Position numbers and translations under genes: made by a program. 58,082 nt of DNA from assembly GCA_910578185.1 (NCBI GenBank), contig CAJTPN010000018.1, positions 12,632-70,713 on the forward strand, given 5' to 3'. Within the stretch, counting starts at the first letter, position 1. Each line of letters starts with the position of its first letter. The notes beneath the pieces were generated by a model. That model was given only the letters and a program-made list of their open reading frames with translations. It was not told the origin of the DNA and searched no databases. Positions 33,611 through 42,924 of the stretch are shown one piece after another. This DNA is from an uncultured Acetatifactor sp. (lineage in GTDB: Bacteria; Bacillota; Clostridia; Lachnospirales; Lachnospiraceae).

Positions 33611-33775
33611 ATGAAAAAGGGAATTGTAAAACTGACTGCCGTTTTATTATCTGCTATCTTATTCACATCTACTTCTATCGTAAATCTTGTGCCGGTGCGT
33701 ACGCCTATAATAAGGACGGCAGCAGTTAATAATTCCCCTATTCCAATTGATGATGTAGACGTTCATAATCATTAA
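33611..33775 (+). CDS. 54-residue exported propeptide, candidate signalling peptide
   Basis: The 54-codon frame has AAAGGAG nine bases before the ATG. The product has a classical signal sequence (MKKGIVKLTAVLLSAILFTS), a short Val/Pro/Arg segment and a polar C-terminus, NNSPIPIDDVDVHNH, with a plausible cleavage after RTAA at about residue 38. This is the layout of PapR, NprX and other precursor peptides of RRNPP regulators, whose mature signal is the C-terminal 5-10 residues. Its TAA stop overlaps by four bases (33772-33775) the stop of the regulator gene on the opposite strand, so the two genes are tail-to-tail. The role as a pheromone is inference from layout. Confidence 0.7.
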   Translation: MKKGIVKLTAVLLSAILFTSTSIVNLVPVRTPIIRTAAVNNSPIPIDDVDVHNH

Positions 33776-35574
33776 TACCATGGGGAATCTGATGGAAAGC
33801 GTTCTAAGTAATACTTTTCAAAATATTTTTGATCATGGTATTGCTGAAAAATATCAGTGAAATAGTATGCCCATTTTAAGTAGGCTTCACACGCATTTTT
33901 CATGTTGTGAGCCTCACTTATTCCTATCAGATTCCCCAGAAATAAATGAATTTTATTTCCTTTTCCATTAAGCAAATAACCAACAACTCCAAAATCAGAC
34001 CACTTCTCTGCTTCCCCTAAGATTCCCATGTATTCCATATTTCTTGACATATTGCCAATGATCAAATACGCCATACGATAATGATACCTTAGATTTACCC
34101 TGCTATTTTGATATATTTCTATCACTTTCTCCTGCATTTCAACTGAAGTATGGAAACACCGCATATACACAAGATAATTGCATATCTGATTTAGCAATAA
34201 TGCTTCATTGCTAAATGGAACTCTTTTATTATTCCCATTATATGTCAGGCTTAAAATTTGTTTTGTTTGCTCTATTGCCTCCTGTGGTGATATTTTTCCT
34301 TCCATATACTTTTGATTAATCTCAAAACATTCAACTAATTGCCTGTTTTCTGCAATGGACATATCCAATTCTTTTCTTAATTTTTCTATCTTACTGATAG
34401 CATTTTTATAATCTTTTCGACATAGTAAAATTGAAATTTCCGTATCCAACTCCAACACACTATACTCATCTGTAATCACCCTGCCGGTATAACGGTACTT
34501 CCCGATTCCAAGGCGATCAAAGAGCATTTGCAGCTTTTTGCTGTCGGGCATCTTGCCGTTTTCTATTCTGGACAAGGTTTCTGTATTCCGATAGATGCCC
34601 TGTATCAGCTGTTCCTGGGACAAACCTCTGGCCTTCCTTTCCTCCCTGATGATCTCGCCCGCCAGATAGTACTGACTGATGCAGCAATTAAAATACAGCT
34701 TGTTCACCATTTCCACATTTAATCCAAAATGCAGATATACATCCTCCAGTGTCTTCTTCCAAGCCACCAGTTTCTTTCCCTTATCCCGCCCTCCGGTTCT
34801 TTCGTACGCAGTCAGCAACAGTTCAGCCAAGAGCGTCATACATTGTACCATCCCCTGATTGCGAAGCAGCTCCAACGCCTCTTCACATAGATTTAGACAC
34901 AGGTCATATTTTTTGACTCTGATATAGATACCGCCTAAAACCGCCGCTATCTTCGGCTTGAACTTCACAAGTTCCTCTTCATCCGTTATCTTCTTGCACA
35001 CATATCCCTTCACACACTCCAACAACTTCCAGGCCTCCCGCCATTCTCCCACCGCCAGCTGAGCTTGAGCGAAAAGGATCAAAGTTTCTAATTCAATCCC
35101 TGCAAGAAGTCTTGCGTCAAAATCAATTCGGGAAATCTCTCCCATGGACAGACTTGCCGCATGGCGCAGACAATTTATTGCGGCTTCATAATCTCCCTTT
35201 TCATAAGCCAGCACGCCCTGCAGCCTGCACCGGTTCATCTCACGCATAGGTTGGCTTCCCGCGGCGTCACTACAGAAATTCCCAAGTCTTTCCTCCGCCT
35301 CCACCAATCTGCCCATACGCAGATCGTCAATAATATTGTCGCGTTCCTCAATTTCCTCATACTCATCCAAAGACAGAATAATCTCCATCTTATCCAGAGT
35401 CTTTCCCAGCCTCTGCATCAGCACCTCGGACAGAAAAAATTCCGGCGTTACTATCCCTTTTTCTATCTTGGATATCTGCTGCTCCGAACAAATCCCCATA
35501 GCCAGAGTTTCCTGTCTGACACCTTCTTTTCTGCGTATTTTTCCAATCAATAAGTTGATTTCCCCCGTATTCAT
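33772..35574 (-). CDS. Two-HTH, TPR-type transcriptional regulator (RRNPP-like)
   Basis: This is a 600-residue protein. An N-terminal HTH (KIRRKEGVRQETLAMGICSE, QQISKIEKGIV, residues about 10-60) is followed by TPR-like helical repeats up to about 300. A second HTH (IREERKARGLSQEQLIQGIY, RNTETLSRIENGK, about 310-362) is followed by another run of TPR-like helices. The two halves align along their length, including the TxxDE(Y) region after each HTH (LDEYEEIEERDN and ITDEYSVLELDT), so the protein looks like an internal duplication of a single HTH-TPR regulator. The ATG at 35574 has AAGGG eight bases upstream; ATG 35580 is too close to it. It is convergent with a small exported peptide. Confidence 0.85.
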   Translation of the reverse strand: MNTGEINLLIGKIRRKEGVRQETLAMGICSEQQISKIEKGIVTPEFFLSEVLMQRLGKTLDKMEIILSLDEYEEIEERDNIIDDLRMGRLVEAEERLGNFCSDAAGSQPMREMNRCRLQGVLAYEKGDYEAAINCLRHAASLSMGEISRIDFDARLLAGIELETLILFAQAQLAVGEWREAWKLLECVKGYVCKKITDEEELVKFKPKIAAVLGGIYIRVKKYDLCLNLCEEALELLRNQGMVQCMTLLAELLLTAYERTGGRDKGKKLVAWKKTLEDVYLHFGLNVEMVNKLYFNCCISQYYLAGEIIREERKARGLSQEQLIQGIYRNTETLSRIENGKMPDSKKLQMLFDRLGIGKYRYTGRVITDEYSVLELDTEISILLCRKDYKNAISKIEKLRKELDMSIAENRQLVECFEINQKYMEGKISPQEAIEQTKQILSLTYNGNNKRVPFSNEALLLNQICNYLVYMRCFHTSVEMQEKVIEIYQNSRVNLRYHYRMAYLIIGNMSRNMEYMGILGEAEKWSDFGVVGYLLNGKGNKIHLFLGNLIGISEAHNMKNACEAYLKWAYYFTDIFQQYHDQKYFEKYYLERFPSDSPWY

Positions 35575-35610
35575 CTCCATTACCCTTTTGTATTCAATAT
35601 TTTTTCTTGC

Positions 35611-35646
35611 AAAAAAACGGAGAGACGTCTTTCAATCCGTCTCTCC
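35611..35646 (-). terminator. Terminator-like hairpin just before the regulator gene
   Basis: On the minus strand GGAGAGACG (35638-35646) and CGTCTCTCC (35619-35627) form a perfect 9-bp stem with a 10-base loop, followed by G and seven T (35611-35617). It is 155 bases past the GH127 stop and only about 37 bases before the regulator ATG. It can be the GH127 terminator, or a leader attenuator of the regulator gene, because no promoter is evident between it and the start codon. Confidence 0.75.
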
Positions 35647-35800
35647 AATTTCCGAAGTATTTACAAAGTGCCTAATCTCCCATATTCACCCTTATCCGGC
35701 AAACACATTGATCCGACTTGGCAATCCGGACGGATACACACAGTTTGGCCTTCCGGCACAGCGTTTTCAAGCTTTTCCCAATTATGGCAGAAAATCAAAT

Positions 35801-38110
35801 TCACACCCTGACCCACACACTCATCTCACCCTCCCCTCTATTTGCCCACGCAAAATAAGGAATGAATTTCAATATGGTCTCATGCTCCACCGGTGATAAA
35901 TAATCGCCGTAAAGTGAATCACCAAAACTTACAGGTTCCTGTCTGAAGCCCGGAACGTTCAAAATGCGCACCTCACTGCCTGATTTCCCACCGCTTTCCA
36001 TCTTCACCACAGCTTCTTCTCCTTTGTCCAGAGAGGAAAATCCCGTGTCCGACAAATGGGCTTTTGAGATTCTGCATGCATCCACACGCAGTAAGCCCAA
36101 GTTACTGCCATTGTCCGCTTCCTCCAGACAATAGCATATGGGGCCTCTGGTAACTGCCACTTTGCCCACATTCTGACGCACTCTTGAATCAGCGCTGACT
36201 AAATGTACCTCCATGGGAAATGTGAGCCGAATCTCATCCCCATCCTGCCAGTCCCCTGTCAGATACAGATAACCTCCCCTTATCCGAACCTGCACATTGC
36301 CGCCCTGCCCTCCGCAGTCTTGATCCCCACCTTCAGTCTCTTGTCTCCTGATAAAGTGGGAATTCGCGGCCTGCTTATGTGCCACGCTGTTTGCAGGGGC
36401 CGCTTCCTCAATTTGTCCTTTATCATTTCTGCCAATCCTGCAAACAGCCAAAGTACACTTCTCTTCTCCCCGCCTTATGCATACTTCCGTTTCCGAACTT
36501 TTACACCATCCGGGAATACGAAAAGCAAATGTCCTATCCGCTATGACTGCCCTTCCCTGCGGATCCTTTTCCACATGGATTGCGGCCTTCACTTGGCCAT
36601 TCCAGGGAAACTCACTTTCCAGCACTATCTCCGCTTTCCTTCCCTCCCATTCCAGTCGCACGCTGCTGCCCACATACAGATGTGTGTAAAGCGTATGGCT
36701 GTTTTGGGTATAGATATACGCTCCCAAAGAACTCACGATTCTTGCGATATTAGGCGGACAGCAGGCACATCCGAACCATTTCTGTCTCACCGACTTTACA
36801 TGACGTTTCCGCTCATCCTTTTTGCACGCTTCCGGCAGCACCTCCAAGGGATTAACATAGAAAAAGCTTTTCCCGTCCAATGCCATACCGGCCAAAACCG
36901 TATTGTACAGCGCCTGCTCCATCACGTCCCCATACCTGCTGTCCGCCTGAATCTGCAGCATTCTTCTGGCAAAAAAGGCCAGTCCAATGGCTGCACATGT
37001 CTCGGAATATGCCGTATCGTTGGGCAGATCATAAGGAAACGAAAATGCCTCTCCCACATGGGTTCCGCCAATGCCGCCGGTCAGGTAAAGTTTTTCGTTT
37101 ACAATGCTGTTCCACAGCCGCTCACATGCCGCCAGCATCTCCTCGTCCTCTGTAAGTCTGGCCACATCCGCCATACCGCTGTAAAGATATACCCCACGTA
37201 CCGCATGTCCCACCGCCTCAGACTGTTCCCTCACCGGCAAGTGGGCCTGATGATACTGAAACCGCAAAGATTGTAACATTCCAGGGGACTTATACGGTCT
37301 GCCTTCCCGCTTTGCCCTTTCCTCTTCCTCTTGGTCAAAATAATATGGCTGCCTTCCCCGCACATCCAGGAAAAATGACGCTAAGACAAGGTATTTTTCC
37401 TCTCCGGTGAGCTCATAAAGTCTGGCCAATGCCATTTCAGCAATCTCATGTCCCGGATAACCCTTGCACTTTCCTTCCTCCGGTCCAAACTTCAAGTCAA
37501 TAAAATCGGCATATCGTTTTGCAGCACGCAGAAGTTTATCCTTTCCGGTCGCCTGATAATAGGCAACGGCCCCCTCCACCAGATGCCCAAAGCAGTAAAG
37601 CTCATGATGGTCCCGGAGGTTGGTAAAAATACGGTCCATTCCGTTGATAATATAATAAGTATCCAGGTACCCGTTCTCCGCCTGGGCGTCGCACACAATA
37701 TCAATAGCTGCATCCGCAAGCTTTTCCAATTCCGGATCCGGCGCCCACGCCAGAGAATATCCCACAGCTTCAATCCACTTGGCAAAATCACTGTCCTGAA
37801 ATACAAATCCATAGAATTTATCCGGTTCCGGATGTTTCGGATCTTCCGGCAATGCCTCAAATCCACGAAAGGTATAGGTCGGGGCCACATACTTCTCTCC
37901 CAGTTCCCGCTCATCCCGCATGAGACGTCCAGCCGCCCTGAAATTATGCATACAATAGCTGGGCGCAGCCTCCGGAATGCGATCGTTTAGCGCTTCCCAT
38001 TGGTAAGGAATCACTTCCGTTCTCACCAGTTCCTGTTCTCTTCCCCAAAAAGCATCCGTTATCCGTACCTGCCCGATATCCAAAGGCTTGCTGAAATCCC
38101 GTTTTTCCAA
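35801..38110 (-). CDS. GH127 beta-L-arabinofuranosidase
   Basis: This 769-residue enzyme would release beta-L-arabinofuranose from plant glycoproteins or arabinan-like glycans. It has the family start (KPLDIGQVRITDAFWGREQE), the (alpha/alpha)6 barrel with YLDTYYIINGMDRIFTNLRD, and the zinc/Cys catalytic segment KWFGCACCPPNIARI, in which the nucleophile cysteine and a zinc ligand lie. No signal peptide is visible, so it acts in the cytoplasm on imported oligosaccharides. It is larger than the usual 640-680 residues; about 50 extra residues sit near 36288-36440, between TLAVCRIG and NVQVRIRGGYLYLTGDW. The start is TTG at 38110 with GGGGG upstream. It follows the hybrid kinase gene after 48 bases. 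Confidence 0.9.
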   Translation of the reverse strand: MEKRDFSKPLDIGQVRITDAFWGREQELVRTEVIPYQWEALNDRIPEAAPSYCMHNFRAAGRLMRDERELGEKYVAPTYTFRGFEALPEDPKHPEPDKFYGFVFQDSDFAKWIEAVGYSLAWAPDPELEKLADAAIDIVCDAQAENGYLDTYYIINGMDRIFTNLRDHHELYCFGHLVEGAVAYYQATGKDKLLRAAKRYADFIDLKFGPEEGKCKGYPGHEIAEMALARLYELTGEEKYLVLASFFLDVRGRQPYYFDQEEEERAKREGRPYKSPGMLQSLRFQYHQAHLPVREQSEAVGHAVRGVYLYSGMADVARLTEDEEMLAACERLWNSIVNEKLYLTGGIGGTHVGEAFSFPYDLPNDTAYSETCAAIGLAFFARRMLQIQADSRYGDVMEQALYNTVLAGMALDGKSFFYVNPLEVLPEACKKDERKRHVKSVRQKWFGCACCPPNIARIVSSLGAYIYTQNSHTLYTHLYVGSSVRLEWEGRKAEIVLESEFPWNGQVKAAIHVEKDPQGRAVIADRTFAFRIPGWCKSSETEVCIRRGEEKCTLAVCRIGRNDKGQIEEAAPANSVAHKQAANSHFIRRQETEGGDQDCGGQGGNVQVRIRGGYLYLTGDWQDGDEIRLTFPMEVHLVSADSRVRQNVGKVAVTRGPICYCLEEADNGSNLGLLRVDACRISKAHLSDTGFSSLDKGEEAVVKMESGGKSGSEVRILNVPGFRQEPVSFGDSLYGDYLSPVEHETILKFIPYFAWANRGEGEMSVWVRV

Positions 38111-38158
38111 TACCGCCCTACCCCCTATTTAGAATTCTGCCTGCGCCCATACCCCGCC

Positions 38159-40720
38159 TTATAAAATGTACTTTTTCAACAGGTGAATCACTTCATCAAA
38201 ATTAATTGGTTTCGCTGTATGGGCATTCATTCCGCTCTCCAGACAACGCTGAATATCTTCAGAAAAGGCGTCCGCCGTCATGGCTATGATGGGAATGGTC
38301 TTTGCATCCGGACGGCTCAGAGCACGAATTGCCTGTGTGGATTCATAGCCGTTCATTATTGGCATTCTGACGTCCATAAGAATCACGTCATAGTATCCTT
38401 CCTTGGCCTCCTGGAATTTCTCCATGCAAATCTTTCCGTTTTCCGCCCACTCCAATTCCATTCCGATATCGGACAATAATTCCTTTAAGATCTCCCAGTT
38501 CAAATCATTATCCTCAGCCACCAATACCCGGCGCCCATGGAGATCCATATCCTTTTCCCCTATTTCCTTTTCCTCTTCAACCCCCATATATTTCTTCAAT
38601 CCATAAAATAAGGTGGACTTAAACAACGGTTTCGCAATAAAGCCGCTGATACCGGCATCTCTGGCCTCTGTTTCAAACTCGCTCCAGTCGTATGCCGAGA
38701 TCAGAATAACCGGCATATCCGCATCTACAATCTTCCGTATCTGTTTGGCAACCACCAGACCGTCCATCCCCGGAAGCTTCCAATCCAGAAGAATAATTTG
38801 ATAGTCGTCCCGCATCTGATGATGCTTTCTGACCAGTTCAATGGCTTTCTCTCCGCTTAATGTCCAGTCTGCCTGTACGCCAATGGACTCCAATGCATCC
38901 ACGGAGGTACGGCACAATATCTCGTCGTCGTCCACCACCAGCATCTTCCAGGCAGGCAAAACCATATCCAACTCCTGTTCCTCCGCCTTTTCCATATCAA
39001 AAATCACATGGAACTCCGTTCCCTTTTGGGGCTCACTCTTGACGGAAATGGTTCCCTCCATCTTATCCACAATGTATTTGGTGATGGCCATGCCCAGTCC
39101 GGCACCCTCGGTCTTCTGTACTCTCTTGCTGTCGGCCCTGGAATAGGAATCAAAAATATGCTCCAGAAATTCCGCTGTCATCCCCATGCCGTTATCCTTG
39201 ACCACAACATGCGTCCTGACGAACTCGCTGCCCCTGGGATCGGGGGCGTCTTCCTGGTAAAGCGACAACTGTATGGTGCCTCCCTCCTGGGTATATTTCA
39301 CTGCATTTGACAACAGATTTAACAGCACCTGATTCAGCCGCACGCTGTCGCAGTACACGTCTTCCGTCACGATATTGTCAATATGTACGTTAAAATTCTG
39401 CCCCTTGCTTTTCACCTGAGTCTGTACGATGCTGACAATCCCTTCAATCACCTCTCGCAGAGAAATCCGCTCCGCTGTCAGTGTCATCTTACCGCTCTCA
39501 ATCTTTGACATATCAAGCACATCATTGATCAATCCCAGCAGATGCTTGCCTGACAATGCAATTTTCTTAAGACAGTTATGCACCTGTTCTTTATCGTCAA
39601 TGTGTGCCGTTGCAATCGCCGTCATACCCACGATGGCATTCATTGGCGTCCTGATATCATGGCTCATATTGGACAAAAATTCGCTCTTTGCCTTTGTGGC
39701 CTGCAGCGCCTCCTGACGCGCCGCCTCCAATTCCTCCAACTGTCTGCTGGTCATTTTATAATAATTATAGAAAATAATCAGCAGTATGACCATGATAACG
39801 CCGCAGATAGATATGGTGGCAAAGGTTCTGCTCTGACTCATGCCTTCCACCGTCTCATTTAAAGCGCCAAAGGGCAGTATGGTCACCAAATGCCATTCCG
39901 AGTAGGGAAGTAAGGTACAATACACCTGCTGCCTGCTGCCATCCAGGGTCATAATACTTGTGTAATCTTCCTTCTTTTTCATGGACTCGGAAAGTTCTTT
40001 AATAAAGTTATTGATACTCTCCTCGTCCTCATCCTGATACCTGATATACAGGCTGCTGAAATAATCAGGATATGTCTCTTCCATTTCATTTGTAACAAAG
40101 CTTCCGTCCTGCCGGATAATGTGAGAGTACATCAGTTCATCCCCGCCCTCCATCTCCAGCATGGTGCTGATATACTCTATGGGCAGCGCCACCACCATGG
40201 CCATGCTTCGCTCACCGTTTTTCAAGGGATAATCCGCACTGACGCCAAATATGACCACTTCCCTGTCGGAAACATCTCTTCCCACAGCAACCTTCTTCTC
40301 TCCACGCTGCAGCGACCCAAAGAAAGGCTCCGGATCAGCCAGCCGTATCTGATCCCCATAAAGCATCTCCAAATCTCCGTCTCTGGAACAGAGCGCAAGG
40401 TAATCAAATCCTCTGGCCTGCACCCTGTAAATCAACTCCTCATACAGAACATCCCTATCCTCCGATTCATCCTGAACCACCTGCACCGCAGTCTCCACCT
40501 GCTCCAGTTTCAAATTAATGAGCGTCCTGAAATGAGCGGAAATCTGTTTGCTGATTCCCGTCATGTATAAGCTGCCAACTTCATCAATGGCTAATTTACT
40601 CACATTGCTCATATATAATCCCAAGACGGAAAATGCCCCAATACTGATCAATAACAGCAAAGTAAAGCTTCCCAGTAAAAAACGTATCGTATGGTTCCTC
40701 TTCTTTGTCCGGACATCCAT
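38159..40720 (-). CDS. Hybrid sensor histidine kinase with two receiver domains
   Basis: This is an 853-residue membrane sensor. Helix 1 (about residues 13-35) and helix 2 (TISICGVIMVILLIIFYNYY, about 295-317) bracket a Cache-like outer domain of about 260 residues. Next come a HisKA domain with phospho-His in NMSHDIRTPMNAIVGM, an HATPase_c domain (VLLNLLSNAVKYT, GLGMAITKYI), and two receivers: VVDDDEIL with LLDWKLPGMDG, and VAEDNDLN with ILMDVRMPIMNGY. GGAGGAATT precedes the ATG. No DNA-binding output domain is present, so it must pass its phosphate on or act through another partner. The GH127 gene downstream suggests a link with arabinose-containing glycans, which is inference. Confidence 0.93.
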   Translation of the reverse strand: MDVRTKKRNHTIRFLLGSFTLLLLISIGAFSVLGLYMSNVSKLAIDEVGSLYMTGISKQISAHFRTLINLKLEQVETAVQVVQDESEDRDVLYEELIYRVQARGFDYLALCSRDGDLEMLYGDQIRLADPEPFFGSLQRGEKKVAVGRDVSDREVVIFGVSADYPLKNGERSMAMVVALPIEYISTMLEMEGGDELMYSHIIRQDGSFVTNEMEETYPDYFSSLYIRYQDEDEESINNFIKELSESMKKKEDYTSIMTLDGSRQQVYCTLLPYSEWHLVTILPFGALNETVEGMSQSRTFATISICGVIMVILLIIFYNYYKMTSRQLEELEAARQEALQATKAKSEFLSNMSHDIRTPMNAIVGMTAIATAHIDDKEQVHNCLKKIALSGKHLLGLINDVLDMSKIESGKMTLTAERISLREVIEGIVSIVQTQVKSKGQNFNVHIDNIVTEDVYCDSVRLNQVLLNLLSNAVKYTQEGGTIQLSLYQEDAPDPRGSEFVRTHVVVKDNGMGMTAEFLEHIFDSYSRADSKRVQKTEGAGLGMAITKYIVDKMEGTISVKSEPQKGTEFHVIFDMEKAEEQELDMVLPAWKMLVVDDDEILCRTSVDALESIGVQADWTLSGEKAIELVRKHHQMRDDYQIILLDWKLPGMDGLVVAKQIRKIVDADMPVILISAYDWSEFETEARDAGISGFIAKPLFKSTLFYGLKKYMGVEEEKEIGEKDMDLHGRRVLVAEDNDLNWEILKELLSDIGMELEWAENGKICMEKFQEAKEGYYDVILMDVRMPIMNGYESTQAIRALSRPDAKTIPIIAMTADAFSEDIQRCLESGMNAHTAKPINFDEVIHLLKKYIL

Positions 40721-40913
40721 TGGTAATTCCTCCTAAATCCAGTTCCTCAACCTATCAAATAATATCAACCGGCATTTTGCCTGACACAAAACAACATCAA
40801 ACACCCTCTGGTCCGGCTGTTCGGAATCAAAGCATACCCCTTTTATATTACCATACAATAACAAAATTACAACCCCCTTTAAGTTAGAATTTACTTTATC
40901 CACAGCCCTGGGT

Positions 40914-42908
40914 TCAGCCTTGTATTTTAAGTGAGAAATCGCTTCGGTCCAAAGAAAAATTCGGGTTGTAATAGGGATCCCCAGCCTCAAGCTGTTTCTT
41001 CCACTTCTGTCGAAAACGCTCCGATTCCTTGTTATAACGTTCCGCCTTCTCTCCTTTGTCGTCCAGCCCTCTGGAAGCGGACTCATAGTGAAACAGTTCC
41101 GCAAAGGGCGTAAACACATTGAGAAGTCCTCTTTCCCGCAGCTTGAGACATAAATCCACATCGTTTAACGAAACTGCAAAGCCTGCATCCAATCCTCCCA
41201 CCGCATCATAAAGACTTTTCTTAACCAAGAGGCATGCTCCCGTAACCGCCGTCACATCCTGGGCGTAACAGAGCCTGCCCATATACCCGAGATTCTGGCG
41301 GTGCTGTTTATAATGAGTATGTCCTGCCGTCCTGTGGGCTCCCAGGCCGATCACCACTCCGGCGTGCTGAATGGTCTTGTCTCCATAGTACAGTTTTGCT
41401 CCCACGGCACCCACATCCTCCCGTTGGGCATACATCAGCAATTCCTCCATCCAGTTCACCGTGATGACTTCCGTGTCATTATTTAAAAGTAAAATATATT
41501 CGCCTGAAGCATATGAAACGCCCAGATTATTCACCGCTGCGTAATTAAATGCGCCCTGGAATACCACGATGGATATCCTGCCGGATTCGCTTTGAAACAC
41601 GCCGGATTCTCCCGTCAGTTCTCTTCCCAAAAGACTGCGGTAATAGTCCCTGATTTCCTCTGTGGTACTGTTGTTTTCCACGATGATAATCTCATAATTA
41701 TCGTAGGTGGATTTTTCCATTATGGATGTGACACAGCGCCGCAGATCCTCCACATGATCCTTGTTGGCTATGACAATGGAGATCCTGGGATTACCGAGAA
41801 TCTGATAACGAATCCTGAAAATGGTCTCAAAGGCCCTGGTGCTTTCGATCTTGAAGTGATCGTAGCCGGCCCCCCGCAGATGCTCTGCCACCGCTCCTTT
41901 GGCCGCCTCAATGGCGTAAGGCTTTGCCTCGATACCGGAAGCCGTGCTTCCCGAATGGCTTCTCCAATAGTACATCAGTCTGGGCACATGGACAATCTTT
42001 TTGGCATTGTCCGTCAGCCGCAGAATCATATCGTGATCCTGACTGCCGTCAAATTTAGGCCGAAACAGTTCATCCCCGTCTAAAAGATTTCTGGCAAACA
42101 CGCTGAAATGGCAGATATAATTGTTGGCCCGCAGATTATCCGGCGCATAATCCGGCTTAAAATGCATGGTCAGCATATGGTTGATATTGCCGCTCTTAAA
42201 GGTGGTTTCGTCACAGTAGAGATAATCGGCTCCCTGCTCGTTGATGGCCTTCACATAACAGTACAGCACACTGGGATGGAGGATATCGTCCTGGTCCAAC
42301 AGCCCGATATATTCCCCTGTCGCCATCCGAAGACATGCGTTGGTATTCCCCGCAATCCCATCGTTTTTCTCCAAGCGCCGATAGACGATCCGACCGCCGG
42401 CCCTTGCCGCATATTCCCTGCAAATCTCTTCAATATAACCGTGTGCTTGGTCGGAACCGTCCGCCAGGCACAGCTCCCAATTCCCATATGTCTGATTCAT
42501 CACAGAATCCAGCATCTCTATCTGAAATTCTCTCTCATTGTTCCACAAAGGCACCAGGATACTGATCTTCACCATCCTGGGAAACACAGTCTCCGACTCC
42601 CGGGCGGCCTGTTCCGGCGTGGGAAAGCTCTCCGTTCCAAACTGTTTCATAGCCTCCCGCTCCCGCTTTTTATATGAAAGCTTATGCAGTACTCCTCTTG
42701 GCCCTCCACAGTTGCACAATCTGTCCTTTTGTCGGATAGCCCAGTGCACTACCCCTCTGGCAGGCTTACTTGCCTTCCAGAGGGGATTCTTTCGGATGCG
42801 GTCCAGCTTCCAGGTAAGCTCCTCATTTTTCGCTTCCAGATCCGCCACCCTGGCCGCCAGCTCCGCACTCTTCAGATGTTCCTGTTCATAGGCATTCTTG
42901 TAATCCAT
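40914..42908 (-). CDS. Large glycosyltransferase with two GT2 domains and N-terminal coiled coil
   Basis: This is a 664-residue protein. A coiled coil opens it (EQEHLKSAELAARVADLEAK). GT2 domain 1 begins KISILVPLWNNEREFQIEML and has LDQDDILHP; GT2 domain 2 begins ISIVIANKDHVEDLRRCVTS and has LLLNNDTEVI and NDVDLCLKLR. Tandem GT2 proteins of this kind build rhamnan or similar backbones in Gram-positive wall polysaccharides. The start at 42908 follows the preceding gene's stop by 16 bases; a start at 42953 would overlap it. It is the last gene of the polysaccharide run. Confidence 0.88.
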   Translation of the reverse strand: MDYKNAYEQEHLKSAELAARVADLEAKNEELTWKLDRIRKNPLWKASKPARGVVHWAIRQKDRLCNCGGPRGVLHKLSYKKREREAMKQFGTESFPTPEQAARESETVFPRMVKISILVPLWNNEREFQIEMLDSVMNQTYGNWELCLADGSDQAHGYIEEICREYAARAGGRIVYRRLEKNDGIAGNTNACLRMATGEYIGLLDQDDILHPSVLYCYVKAINEQGADYLYCDETTFKSGNINHMLTMHFKPDYAPDNLRANNYICHFSVFARNLLDGDELFRPKFDGSQDHDMILRLTDNAKKIVHVPRLMYYWRSHSGSTASGIEAKPYAIEAAKGAVAEHLRGAGYDHFKIESTRAFETIFRIRYQILGNPRISIVIANKDHVEDLRRCVTSIMEKSTYDNYEIIIVENNSTTEEIRDYYRSLLGRELTGESGVFQSESGRISIVVFQGAFNYAAVNNLGVSYASGEYILLLNNDTEVITVNWMEELLMYAQREDVGAVGAKLYYGDKTIQHAGVVIGLGAHRTAGHTHYKQHRQNLGYMGRLCYAQDVTAVTGACLLVKKSLYDAVGGLDAGFAVSLNDVDLCLKLRERGLLNVFTPFAELFHYESASRGLDDKGEKAERYNKESERFRQKWKKQLEAGDPYYNPNFSLDRSDFSLKIQG

Positions 42909-42924
42909 CTCTTCCCGTTCCTCA

